Shown: piece by piece, positions 15,767 to 24,296 of the stretch
Layout: each line of letters opens with the position of its first letter
How positions within the stretch are numbered: position 1 is the stretch's first letter
Assembly: GCA_944384525.1 (NCBI GenBank)
Contig: CALWTR010000008.1
Span: forward strand, 1 to 43,574
Direction of reading: 5' to 3'
Origin: an uncultured Clostridia bacterium
GTDB lineage: Bacteria > Bacillota > Clostridia > Oscillospirales > CAG-272
DNA: 43,574 nt
Program-made: the position numbers and the translations under genes
Notes under the pieces: model-generated
Told to the model about the DNA's origin: nothing
The model's database searches: none
What the model saw: only the letters and a program-made list of their open reading frames with translations

Positions 15767-16234
15767 CTAAGGCTGAGCTTTGCCGATATTCTTTATATAT
15801 ATTTTCCATTCTGCGGCTGAATTTGAGATGTGCAGGGTCATATTCGGGGAGAGAAAGCGGTTTCTGCCTAGGAGAAATCCGAGCTCGGAAAAGCGACCCT
15901 TGCACACTGCAGATGCCCGAACGGTTACCAGAGATGACGATCTTTTCATAACGAATTCCCCGTCATCAGATACCTCGCACATATAATAAGGGGTGATCTC
16001 TGACTCGACCGTGACACCGAACGGTTCAGCCGTACCCGACAGAGATAGGATCCGATCTGCATCAAAGAGCGATGCCATATCCGGATCGATACCCTGTATT
16101 TCAAATTGTACGGACGCGTCCGAGGAAGGCGGATACGCGGGATCCGAGCACAGCCTTACGGCACCGCCGCAAAGCATAAAACTCAGCACTCCTGCAAAGA
16201 TCAGGTCGAACACGTTCGCTTTCGGTCTGATCAT
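15767..16234 (-). CDS. Membrane-anchored DUF4330-like protein (second of a pair)
   Basis: A 155-residue protein with a single N-terminal hydrophobic segment (about 8-27) that leaves most of the chain outside. The rest is beta-rich without recognised catalytic residues. By its length, anchor and place directly after another such gene and an O-antigen ligase-like gene it fits the DUF4330 group, but the conserved core is weaker here than in its neighbour, and the assignment rests mostly on context. The gap to the upstream gene is four bases, so they are co-translated. The C-terminal MTLHISNSAAEWKIYI is compatible with a beta sandwich. Confidence 0.6.
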   Translation of the reverse strand: MIRPKANVFDLIFAGVLSFMLCGGAVRLCSDPAYPPSSDASVQFEIQGIDPDMASLFDADRILSLSGTAEPFGVTVESEITPYYMCEVSDDGEFVMKRSSSLVTVRASAVCKGRFSELGFLLGRNRFLSPNMTLHISNSAAEWKIYIKNIGKAQP

Positions 16235-16238
16235 AAAG

Positions 16239-16706
16239 CTATATCGTAACGGAGGTCAGCAAGCCCTCGCCCGCAAAATCCCACATTCGTATCATGATGC
16301 TGTCGCCCGAGCTGAAAAAACTGCCTCCAGTCACAACTCCGCCGGAACTCCGGCGCCCTTGTCCCTCGATAGTGAGCGTTACCGATAACATTCCCGGATA
16401 TTCCGCACTTACGGTAATTCCGTCATCGCGCACGATCTCTCTCTCCGCCGGATGCGCGTATATTGAAGTAACGACTCCTATCTTGGCCTTACCGACAGAG
16501 TCTATCGCAGTATCGCCTATATGGATATGAGAGATCATATCCTCCGGCAGATCCTTCAGCATTACTGTATATATCACGCTGCGCTCCTCTTTACGCTCTG
16601 TCCGGAAATACTGAAATATCAATCCGGCGAGCACAAGAGATGTCGACACTATCAAAAATATGAAAAGATCAAAGAGTCTGACTCCGAAAAGTTTTCGTTC
16701 TCTCAT
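16239..16706 (-). CDS. DUF4330-like membrane-anchored protein
   Basis: 155 residues: a short cytoplasmic start (MRERKLFGVRLFDLFIF), one membrane helix at about 11-31, then a beta-rich outer domain. The order IDSVGKAKIGVVTSI, EYPGMLSVTLTIEG, and a final WDFAGEGLLTSVTI is characteristic of DUF4330: a VGxV-type segment, a V(D/T)LTIE strand, and a C-terminal GxGxVTxI. Function is unknown. It lies between the O-antigen ligase-like gene (40 bases) and a second protein of the same size (four bases), which suggests a surface-polysaccharide accessory role. Confidence 0.7.
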   Translation of the reverse strand: MRERKLFGVRLFDLFIFLIVSTSLVLAGLIFQYFRTERKEERSVIYTVMLKDLPEDMISHIHIGDTAIDSVGKAKIGVVTSIYAHPAEREIVRDDGITVSAEYPGMLSVTLTIEGQGRRSSGGVVTGGSFFSSGDSIMIRMWDFAGEGLLTSVTI

Positions 16707-16746
16707 ATGATTTTCCCGTCCTATTCCGGACAGGGACCGAAAAAAA

Positions 16747-18642
16747 TTATTTTCTTATCCCTATATCCAATTCAAACGAGTCGTATTCCGGAGTTTTGAA
16801 ATTCCCGCGTATCCCCTCGTCCCTGCTCGCGCGGCATACCGCCACGGAGATTCCGAGCACAGCCCAGAAGAGAAACGCCATCTGAGAATTGTACCAAATA
16901 TAATCCGTCGCACCGTTTATCACCATTGCCGCAGCTGCGCAGACGGCGCCGTGATCGATATATCTCAGCGGCGACTTTGAAAGGAAGCGTTTGCAAGCGA
17001 GATTGAACGCGAGAGTTGAAAACAATACCGCAATAAACACCGCGAGAGTTATCACTCCGCAGTCGACGGCTATCTGCAAAAACAGATTGTGTGCGTGCTC
17101 TGCTGTCTCGGTGCCCGCCGCGGCATACAGCGGATAGTTATCTATGAACGCATCTTTCCCGACACCCGAGCCCATGAACAGATGGTCGCGTATCATTTTG
17201 AGCACAGACTTCCAAAGTGACAGGCGATACTGTATCGACGTATCCGTAAAACTGAATATCGACTCTATCCTTACCTTAACCGAATACGGTACAAAATATA
17301 CCGAGTACGGGATCAATGCAAGCAGGATGACCAGTATAGCGGGAGTGCGGCGCAAATTGAGGAGCAACATTACGACGAGAGCAAGCACGAGCGCGACCCA
17401 AGCGCCGCGCGACCAGGTCAAAACGAGCGCATATACATTAAGTGCCGCAAGAGCAAAATAGAACATCCTCAGCGCCGCGTTTTTACCGTCCCGAGCCAGC
17501 GACAGGGAGAAAACGATAACGGCCAGAAGATATACCGCCAGGATGTTCGGGTTCTGAAGAGTCGAGGTGATCCTTCCGTCTATTATACCCTCCATCCTTA
17601 TGTCGAGCCAATTGAATTCCGCGCCTCCGCTGTAATACTGATATATCCCGATACCGGAAACTATGACGGACGGTATCACCAGCGCATTTATCGCGCAAAG
17701 TGCAGTCCTTTTGTTCGGAAGAAGATTTGCGGCAATAAAATATCCGCCTATCACGCATATGAGCGACAGCGCACTGAGAAAGCTTTTGCCGCTTCCTATA
17801 AAAATCCCGCAAATGAGATAGCAAAGCGCAAACAGCAGAATGAAGAAATCATGTATTTCAAAAGTGAATATCCTCTTCCCTACAAGGACTTTAAAGAAAT
17901 AGCTCAAAAGCGTTATCGCAACAAACACGGAAAGCATCACGGTCCCGTGACCTGTAAGAGACAAAAACGGAAGAGAGATGAGCGTGACGGTAAAACAGAA
18001 CTCCGGCGAGGAAAATGCGACGAAGAACAAGGAAACGGCGAGTAACGCCTCTATGACCCTGATCGGGGTCAGAAAAAAGCCGGCGACCGCCAAAACTATG
18101 CCGAAAAAGCATGCGGGCATTACAGGGATGCCGCGGGAGGATCCATTGTCACGTCTTCGGTTTATCCCGAAAAAATCAAAGAAAATGACGGAAAGCAGAG
18201 CGCTGTCTTCAACGACCGAATAAATTCCCTTATCCGATATCATCAGGAACATGGACACGGCGCTCACGACCGCACCGCATATCATTGAGGCACTGACCCC
18301 TTCTGCTTCGACAAAATACATTTCGGCAAAGAAAAACAGCAGAGTCAATATTCCGAAGGAAAACATGAAAGCACCGTATGTGCGGCAAGAAGTATTCAAC
18401 AACAAGTCTTTCAACCATCTGCCCGCCCTCGCGATGCGGCTGGAATAAAGACTTCTTGATATCCGTTCGGTAGCCCGACCGGCGCCGCTGTGCTTTACGG
18501 CACCGTCCGCAAGCCTTTTTATACCGCTTTCGCCAAAGGTTTTTTCCGCCCGCTCATATCCCAGAAGGAACGATAGGAATGCAGACCTCTTAAGCGTTGC
18601 GAAAAAGCTCCTCTTTCCGCCATTTTCATCTTTGTTCTTCAC
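16747..18642 (-). CDS. O-antigen ligase/Wzy-like polytopic membrane protein
   Basis: A 631-residue protein with a basic soluble N-terminal part (about 1-85) and some ten or more membrane helices. The signature of the O-antigen ligase family is seen in LVLTWSRGAWVALVL and in the large outer loop with GVGKDAFIDNYPLY and AEHAHNLFLQIAVD (the H-x-N segment). Such proteins join or polymerise lipid-linked glycans; in Firmicutes they are thought to act on surface polysaccharide or teichoic-acid-like polymers. I start it at a GTG (18642) with GGAG eight bases before it. It heads a three-gene unit with two DUF4330-like genes. Confidence 0.85.
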   Translation of the reverse strand: MKNKDENGGKRSFFATLKRSAFLSFLLGYERAEKTFGESGIKRLADGAVKHSGAGRATERISRSLYSSRIARAGRWLKDLLLNTSCRTYGAFMFSFGILTLLFFFAEMYFVEAEGVSASMICGAVVSAVSMFLMISDKGIYSVVEDSALLSVIFFDFFGINRRRDNGSSRGIPVMPACFFGIVLAVAGFFLTPIRVIEALLAVSLFFVAFSSPEFCFTVTLISLPFLSLTGHGTVMLSVFVAITLLSYFFKVLVGKRIFTFEIHDFFILLFALCYLICGIFIGSGKSFLSALSLICVIGGYFIAANLLPNKRTALCAINALVIPSVIVSGIGIYQYYSGGAEFNWLDIRMEGIIDGRITSTLQNPNILAVYLLAVIVFSLSLARDGKNAALRMFYFALAALNVYALVLTWSRGAWVALVLALVVMLLLNLRRTPAILVILLALIPYSVYFVPYSVKVRIESIFSFTDTSIQYRLSLWKSVLKMIRDHLFMGSGVGKDAFIDNYPLYAAAGTETAEHAHNLFLQIAVDCGVITLAVFIAVLFSTLAFNLACKRFLSKSPLRYIDHGAVCAAAAMVINGATDYIWYNSQMAFLFWAVLGISVAVCRASRDEGIRGNFKTPEYDSFELDIGIRK

Positions 18643-18776
18643 ATCAAACTCTCCGTCCCCGATCACGCGTCCGGCAAACGCGTACCGGAGTTTTTATAAC
18701 TGAACGACGGGCGCTCTGCCGGAGCCCGTACGGACAGTTCCAAATGCCTATTTTATATATTTTTGATATATGTAAA

Positions 18777-19517
18777 TTATTGTTTGCCTTTTTTGGGCTT
18801 TTTAATATCGGACGGATGGCTGAGCATATACTTCTCATACATCTCCGGACGCCTCTGCTTTGTTATCTCAAGTGACCTTTCAAGACGCCATTTATCTATT
18901 TCCGCATGATTTCCTGACAGCAGCACTTCCGGAACTTCCCTGCCCATAAAATTCTGCGGGCGGGTATACTGAGGATATTCAAGGAGACCGGAAGAAAAGG
19001 ATTCCTCGGTATGGCACTCCTCGTCGGAAAGAACGCCGGGAACTATCCTGGCTACAGCATCCGTAAGTATACAAGCCGGTATCTCTCCGCCTGTCAAAAT
19101 AAAGTCACCTATCGATATCTCCTCGTCAGCGATCTCATCGATCACGCGCTGATCCACTCCCTCGTAATGACCGCAGAGTATTATTAGCCTGTCGTATCCC
19201 GCAAGTTCCTCCGCTTTGCTTTGAGAAAGCACATCGCCGCGCGGGGACATATAAACGCACCTCGTCCTGTCGCCTGCTGCTGCGGCTGCTTCGGCAATAC
19301 TGCTGTAACAGGCATATATAGGCGGGCATGCCATCACCATGCCTTTTCCGCCGCCGTACGGAGTATCATCGACATTCCTGTGCTTGTCCGCACTGTACTC
19401 ACGTATGTTATGGCACCTGACCTCTATCGCCCCGCTTTTTCTTGCCCTTCCGATTATGCTCTCCCCGAGCACCATATCGACAAATTCAGGAAACAGGGTC
19501 ATTATATCAAATTTCAT
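18777..19517 (-). CDS. trmD: tRNA (guanine37-N1)-methyltransferase
   Basis: TrmD methylates G37 next to the anticodon to prevent frameshifting. The trefoil-knot SPOUT motifs are visible: DTPYGGGKGMVM, ILCGHYEGVDQRV and SIGDFILTGGEIP, then the C-terminal helical tRNA-binding part (PQYTRPQNFMG). I use the second of two adjacent ATGs (19517), giving MKFDIMTLFPE as in other TrmD proteins, 246 residues. The start overlaps the rimM stop by about 11 bases, so the pair is translationally coupled, the usual rimM-trmD order. The usual partner rplS does not follow. Confidence 0.95.
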   Translation of the reverse strand: MKFDIMTLFPEFVDMVLGESIIGRARKSGAIEVRCHNIREYSADKHRNVDDTPYGGGKGMVMACPPIYACYSSIAEAAAAAGDRTRCVYMSPRGDVLSQSKAEELAGYDRLIILCGHYEGVDQRVIDEIADEEISIGDFILTGGEIPACILTDAVARIVPGVLSDEECHTEESFSSGLLEYPQYTRPQNFMGREVPEVLLSGNHAEIDKWRLERSLEITKQRRPEMYEKYMLSHPSDIKKPKKGKQ

Positions 19518-20028
19518 CATCAAAAAATCCGGGGATCGGGCGGATAAAAATCCCCCTTTCGGGATCCCTCTCCTCAACAAATTTGCTGACCGCGGGGAAC
19601 AGCACCTTCTTCCCGCCGCCCGTCACTATAACATAAAGGTCGGATGCGGGAGACGGGACTATCTCCTCCAGCGTTCCGTATACCCTTCCGCTGTCCGCAT
19701 CTATCACAGGGAGACCTATAAGGTCGCATATCAGCACCGCGCCGTCCGGGACAGGGATATCCTCCCGCAGGCACCAGAGCGTTCTGTTCTTAAGAGATAC
19801 CGCGTCTTCATAGCCGGTGACTCCGTCCAGCTCCGTTATAACGGTGTTTTTCGATACGGAGGCACTCCTTATCCTGCGCTCCTCAAATCCACCTTCCGCG
19901 CCGCGGAGAAACACCCGGCGCAGAGATGCGAAAACACCCGGAGAGTCGCACCAGGGCTCCACCTTCAAAAGTCCGCGTACCCCATGAGTATTTATGATCT
20001 TTCCGCATTCAATATATTTGCTTTTCAT
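19507..20028 (-). CDS. rimM: Ribosome maturation factor RimM
   Basis: RimM assists assembly of the 30S head. The 173 residues contain the N-terminal beta-barrel (GKIINTHGVRGLLKVEPWCD) and the C-terminal PRC-barrel (LIGLPVIDADSGRVYGTLEEI, then VLFPAVSKFVEE), as in the family. The ATG at 20028 has no ribosome binding site and lies only seven bases after a good -10 box, which predicts a leaderless or nearly leaderless mRNA. Overlaps trmD downstream. The usual upstream genes rpsP and the KH-domain gene are absent here. Confidence 0.93.
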   Translation of the reverse strand: MKSKYIECGKIINTHGVRGLLKVEPWCDSPGVFASLRRVFLRGAEGGFEERRIRSASVSKNTVITELDGVTGYEDAVSLKNRTLWCLREDIPVPDGAVLICDLIGLPVIDADSGRVYGTLEEIVPSPASDLYVIVTGGGKKVLFPAVSKFVEERDPERGIFIRPIPGFFDDEI

Positions 20029-20035
20029 AGTGATG

Positions 20036-20064
20036 ATTCTATCATATTTTCAAACAAAAAGCAA
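20036..20064 (-). promoter_or_regulatory. Sigma-A promoter of rimM-trmD
   Basis: TTGCTT (20059-20064) and TAGAAT (20036-20041) on the minus strand with a 17-base spacer. Only seven bases separate the -10 box from the rimM ATG. Confidence 0.7.
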
Positions 20065-20071
20065 GTTATTT

Positions 20072-21187
20072 TTAAAGTGCTTGCGTTTTGGCCCCGACTG
20101 TGGCACGATACATTTTTTCATATTCAGCGCACATCCTCTCCGCCGAGAAACTCTCGTCATAGCGTTTTGCCGCGGCATCTCCGAGAAAATGTAAAGCTGA
20201 GGGATCCGAGATCAGCCGCTCTATACGTTCAGCCAGTGCTCCAGCATCTCCCGATGGGAATACCAACCCGTTTATCCCGTCGGTCACCAGCTCGGTATTG
20301 CCTCCGAAATCTGAAACTACCGACGGGACACCCGCACTCATCGCCTCAGAGATAGAGAGGGACGAGGTCTCTGTACCCACAGAGCAGTTTACATGAAGAT
20401 CTATGGAATTATAAAATTCCCCGATTGCGCTTATATATCCGGTAAATATTATTCTGCCCATAAGCCCCTTGTCCAGCGTGAGCCTCTTCAGGCGGCATTC
20501 GTCCGCTCCGTCTCCGGCGAGGATAAAGACTGCATTGAATCCGTCGGATATCACTTTCTCAGCGGCGCAGATCAATATTTCCTGGCCTTTTTCCGGAGAG
20601 AGCCTGGCGCTCATCCCGACCGCAAAAGAATTCGGCGGCACTCCGTATTTTTTCAAAAACCTCTCTTTTGCGCCGGGAGACGGAGATTTGACACGCCCGG
20701 CTCCGTTCAAGATCAGAGTAGTCTTCTTCATATTTATGCCCATTTGCGCCAGATTAGAAAGAGCGGCTCGAGCCGTCGCTACCGTCATATCAGTTACAGC
20801 TTCATAAAGCATGCGCATTGGCAGAGACAGCCGTCCGATCTCACTGCGCTCCCATGCGCAATGCCGAGTATTGAATATGCTTTTTATCCCGCATATGCGT
20901 GCGGCGATCCTTCCGGTCAAGCAGGCGTGAGTGTGCACTGCATCCGGAGAAAACCGCTTTATTTCGTGAGCGATACGCAACATATCCCGCGGAGAAAATG
21001 AGCGCTCTGTCATATCTATCTCATTGACCTCTGCCCCGCTCTGCTTAAGTATCCCGGTGAGCCGTGATCCGCGAGGTAGCAATACAGGACAGGATATACC
21101 TCGAGTCTCAAGTCCGGCGGTCAGATTTGACAGCAGTATCCCGGCGCCGCCGACATTGGAATCGGTTATTATATGGAGGACTCTCAT
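20072..21187 (-). CDS. Glycosyltransferase family 4
   Basis: A retaining GT-B glycosyltransferase of 371 residues. The N-terminal Rossmann-like half opens with MRVLHIITDSNVGGAG (the glycine-rich loop of GT4), and the C-terminal half shows the sugar-nucleotide site: MSARLSPEKGQE, then the EX7E region ETSSLSISEAMSAGVP and the downstream GGNTELV. It has no signal peptide and should work on the inner face of the membrane. It overlaps the MurJ-like gene by four bases (ATGA), so enzyme and exporter are probably made together for one surface glycan or cell-wall precursor. Sugar donor and acceptor cannot be read. Confidence 0.9.
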   Translation of the reverse strand: MRVLHIITDSNVGGAGILLSNLTAGLETRGISCPVLLPRGSRLTGILKQSGAEVNEIDMTERSFSPRDMLRIAHEIKRFSPDAVHTHACLTGRIAARICGIKSIFNTRHCAWERSEIGRLSLPMRMLYEAVTDMTVATARAALSNLAQMGINMKKTTLILNGAGRVKSPSPGAKERFLKKYGVPPNSFAVGMSARLSPEKGQEILICAAEKVISDGFNAVFILAGDGADECRLKRLTLDKGLMGRIIFTGYISAIGEFYNSIDLHVNCSVGTETSSLSISEAMSAGVPSVVSDFGGNTELVTDGINGLVFPSGDAGALAERIERLISDPSALHFLGDAAAKRYDESFSAERMCAEYEKMYRATVGAKTQAL

Positions 21188-22437
21188 CCCGCTCTCGCCT
21201 CCTTTCGTGAAATCATATAAATGCTCACTGTTAACAACAGTGCCGACACCGCCGCACCCGCTGAAAATGACGCCGCAGGCATAACTATATCAGCCCCGGA
21301 AAATCCGAGAAGCATGAAAAACGTCACAGCGATACCTATAATATTGCACACTCCTGGCGCCCATTTGATACCGCAGGCAAAGCACAGTTTAGACATTATT
21401 TCACAAACGCAGAGAGCCGGCACAGAAAATACCGCACCTCTAAACGCACGTGCGAGCAAAGCGACCGCATTCTCGTCAAAGCGTCCTCTCATAAAAAATG
21501 CGGAAAACACCGTCTCACCTTTTATAAAAACTGCCGCAATAACGGGAGTAAACAGCAGGATCAAAAGTCCGCACGATCTGAGGGCTCGGACGAAGGAATG
21601 GCTCAGCTGTGCTCTTCCGTCACGGGAAAACTCCGGATACAAAACCCTTGAGAACCCGAAAGAAAATGCCGCGACGAGCGCAAATATCAGCCGGACGCAA
21701 AATCCAAAGGCAACAGCGTTGCCGCCGCCCCGTGAAAAGAAAGAAAGCATCAGTGCGCCCGCGGGAATGAACACTCCGGCCATTGTCATCGGAATATACG
21801 ACTTGGCGATACGAGAAAACGGTAAAGACACGCACTCTGAAGAGTCAGGCGGACTTCTCCTCGCCGCGCGGGAAAATATCAGCAGTGCCGAGACGACAGA
21901 ACCGAACGATATCATAAGTGCATATGATCCAGGCGTCATGTCCGGCGCCGCATATACCATAAGCGGCACGAGCGCCGAAGAGATCAATGAATACAATGCC
22001 GGGATTATAAAATCACCGAAATAAGAAAGATACGCAGTCATTATAAACACTGCTGTACCGAATACATAAAACGGGACCGCACAATAAACCGCATCAGACA
22101 GCGAAAAGACTCGGGTGAAGAGCGCAGCGGCGGAAAAGAGCCACAGCGCGCTGAATACCATCGCTGCAAATGTGTATTTTTTCACAAATCCGTAAACTTT
22201 TGTTTCCTTTATACATCCGTCTGAAGAGAGTTCGGCGATGAGCAATGTGCCTAGCGCCGTCCCGGGAAAAAGCTGTGCCGCCATTGACATGGACCTCCAG
22301 CCCCTCTCAAAGTCAAGCGCCTCCTCACCTGTGCCGAAGCGGGAAACAAAAAGCGCATCCCTTACGAATCCGCAAGCTCGAGCTGCGGTTATCAGAAGCA
22401 GGAGCGGTAAGACCGAGGCGAAAAAACGTTTTTTCAA
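21184..22437 (-). CDS. MurJ/MviN-like lipid-linked glycan flippase
   Basis: A polytopic protein of 417 residues with roughly 11-12 membrane helices. The N-terminus (ACGFVRDALFVSRFGTG) follows the MurJ pattern in helix 1-2, where an Arg-Asp pair lies in the cavity-lining segment. MOP-superfamily MurJ proteins flip lipid II; usual members have about 500 residues and 14 helices, so this one is short by about two helices and may be a divergent paralogue for another lipid-linked sugar. It starts at a TTG (22437) with GGGAG eight bases upstream. The coupled GT4 gene supports a dedicated glycan route. Confidence 0.75.
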   Translation of the reverse strand: MKKRFFASVLPLLLLITAARACGFVRDALFVSRFGTGEEALDFERGWRSMSMAAQLFPGTALGTLLIAELSSDGCIKETKVYGFVKKYTFAAMVFSALWLFSAAALFTRVFSLSDAVYCAVPFYVFGTAVFIMTAYLSYFGDFIIPALYSLISSALVPLMVYAAPDMTPGSYALMISFGSVVSALLIFSRAARRSPPDSSECVSLPFSRIAKSYIPMTMAGVFIPAGALMLSFFSRGGGNAVAFGFCVRLIFALVAAFSFGFSRVLYPEFSRDGRAQLSHSFVRALRSCGLLILLFTPVIAAVFIKGETVFSAFFMRGRFDENAVALLARAFRGAVFSVPALCVCEIMSKLCFACGIKWAPGVCNIIGIAVTFFMLLGFSGADIVMPAASFSAGAAVSALLLTVSIYMISRKEARAG

Positions 22438-22687
22438 TTGGATATCTCCCGGATATTTTATTCTGAGTTCAGTTTCCGAGTTCGGTTTGATGACGCATCA
22501 TATTTTATCGGCATTAATATTTATTATAATTTTGTTTAAAATCATCTGAAAATTTACTGCCGATTTTTTTCAGACGTCATTCCTTTATCGGTTTCATTTT
22601 TTTATTTTTCTTTTTCTGCTGTATTATTTTTCCCCGGCGTATTTTTAATATTCCGGACAGCGAATTTTAAAACAAGGCAAATAAAAG
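22438..22687. other. AT-rich gene-free stretch upstream of the MurJ-like gene
   Basis: No reading frame or RNA gene is recognisable. It holds the upstream region of the MurJ-like gene (a TATAAT on the minus strand at 22523-22528, without a convincing -35 box) and a pyrimidine-rich stretch at about 22565-22635. Confidence 0.4.
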
Positions 22688-22728
22688 AAAAAAACGTCCG
22701 TCCCGAATAGAGACGGACGTTTTTTTTG
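22688..22728. terminator. Strong terminator after the tadA fusion gene
   Basis: A perfect nine-bp stem, ACGTCCGTC (22694-22702) with GACGGACGT (22712-22720), is flanked by an A-run on the left and T8 on the right. In the minus direction it ends the tadA fusion transcript. Confidence 0.9.
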
Positions 22729-22731
22729 AAT

Positions 22732-22787
22732 GCCGGCAAATGACGTTGCGGCAAACAGCGTGACGGCAAATTACGGTAAATGGAACG
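22732..22787. repeat. Short degenerate tandem repeat, about 15-bp period
   Basis: Three to four imperfect units built on CGGCAAA follow each other: GCCGGCAAATGACGT, TGCGGCAAACAGCG, TGACGGCAAATTACG, then a weaker one. It lies between the terminator and the end of the tadA fusion gene. Confidence 0.5.
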
Positions 22788-22823
22788 GCGATGCACTACA
22801 TTACGGCGTACGACCGGGTCGGT

Positions 22824-24029
22824 TCATTTTACCGCCCTTATTATTGCGGTATGTCCGTCTCCGGGCAAAAATCCGAGAAAATTCACGTCTGAAAATCCCG
22901 CCGCTTTTATCGCCTCAAGTTCGTGCTCAAGAGTCAGCGGAGTATCGAAATGCACAAAAACTCCGTCGGGAATACCGTCGCGGCGGCGCCGTCTTTCTAA
23001 CTCGGAGAATGCGAGCTCTTCTATTTGCTTTGACGTAGCTATATAGTCGCATTCAAGGAACACGCCTCCGGGGGCAAGACTGCGGTATATTTTTTGAAAC
23101 AGCTCCGACTTTTTTTCAAATGTGAAATGATGGAGGGTCTCTACCGCGACAGCGGCATCAAAATCTCCGCTCTCCGGGCAGAGGGAAAAATAATCCCCGC
23201 ATATCAGCTCGATATCCTTATCCGGATGTTTTTTCCTCAGCATCAAGAGCATTTTTTCGGAAAGGTCTATCGCGGTCACACGGATGTCAGGAAATGTTTC
23301 AAATATACGGTCAAGCTCCAGTCCGCTCCCGCAACCGATATCAAGCAGCCGCACAGCAGACGGCGGTACCAGCCCGGCTATCGCACGATAATGCTCTGCC
23401 CACCCTCTCATATGTTCTTCATACATGTCTACGCGATCATCGAAGAAATCAGCCATTTTCTCAAGCGTACATTCCTCACTATCCCTCAGCGCGTTTTCAA
23501 ATTCTGCCAGCGCCTCCCCGGGATCGTCCGCTTCACCGTCAAATCGGATCTGGTCGGGCGGCGCCGCCTTTTTCCTTTTTCCGGCAAAATATCTGCTTAG
23601 CATACCGCGGCATTCCTCCTCAAGCACTCCGCATTTCACTTCCGGGATATGATTGAATGGGTATTTGCAAAGATCCAAAAGCGACCCCATAGCCCCGAAA
23701 CGCCTGTCAAAAGCGCCGTACACCACACGCTCCACTCTGGCATTTATTATTGCGCCTGCGCACATCGGACAAGGCTCCAGTGTAACATACAGTGTTGTAC
23801 CAGGCAAACGCCACCCTCCGAGAGCGCGGCAGGCTTCCTCTATCGCCAATATCTCCGCGTGATGTGTCGCGCACCTTGAACGCTCCCTTGAATTACGAGC
23901 GCGGGCAATTATTTTTCCGTCCCGGACTATCACCGCGCCTATCGGCACCTCGTCCTCATCCGCGGCTTTTGCCGCCTCGTCAAGCGCGGCTCTCATATAC
24001 GATTCATCTTTTTCAAGAGTTTTATCCAT
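22824..24029 (-). CDS. tadA: tRNA adenosine deaminase TadA fused to a class I methyltransferase
   Basis: Residues 1-150 are a complete TadA, which converts A34 to inosine in tRNA-Arg(ACG): the zinc site is HAE (H57, E59) plus PCPMC (C87, C90), with the N-terminal VPIGAVIV and the RVVYGAFD strand intact. Residues about 190-401 form a class I SAM-dependent methyltransferase: motif I LLDIGCGSGLELD (228-240), an acidic end of strand 2 (AIDLSEKM), motif II CGDYF and the AVETLHHF region. The linker (150-185) is polar. No stop or restart lies between them, so the protein is made as a single chain of 401 residues, against about 150 for normal TadA. The methyltransferase substrate is unknown. It has its own terminator. 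Confidence 0.9.
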   Translation of the reverse strand: MDKTLEKDESYMRAALDEAAKAADEDEVPIGAVIVRDGKIIARARNSRERSRCATHHAEILAIEEACRALGGWRLPGTTLYVTLEPCPMCAGAIINARVERVVYGAFDRRFGAMGSLLDLCKYPFNHIPEVKCGVLEEECRGMLSRYFAGKRKKAAPPDQIRFDGEADDPGEALAEFENALRDSEECTLEKMADFFDDRVDMYEEHMRGWAEHYRAIAGLVPPSAVRLLDIGCGSGLELDRIFETFPDIRVTAIDLSEKMLLMLRKKHPDKDIELICGDYFSLCPESGDFDAAVAVETLHHFTFEKKSELFQKIYRSLAPGGVFLECDYIATSKQIEELAFSELERRRRRDGIPDGVFVHFDTPLTLEHELEAIKAAGFSDVNFLGFLPGDGHTAIIRAVK

Positions 24030-24296
24030 CGTTGCAGTAACCTTTCGGCAGGTCTGTTATTTTTTCTATTCAAAGTAGGGATATGACAATTTTAGTTTAC
24101 TTTGCAGTTTTATTCATACAGAATATAAAAGCAATTGCGAACGGCATTTTTCAGTTCTGTGCCTCGATATACATGCAGGCGGGTAAAAATCTCCGCTATA
24201 CATCAGTATTTTGCTCTTGATATGTTATCGGGGTCAGAACGCTATATAAAATATGCAGCCGGTGACTCATCGCTCCAGAGCTCGGGCAGATCCCGC

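Noticed and set aside
19339-20355. A 338-codon plus-strand open frame across trmD, rimM and the GT4 gene
   Set aside because: It runs antisense through three well-supported genes and the rimM promoter, with no motif.
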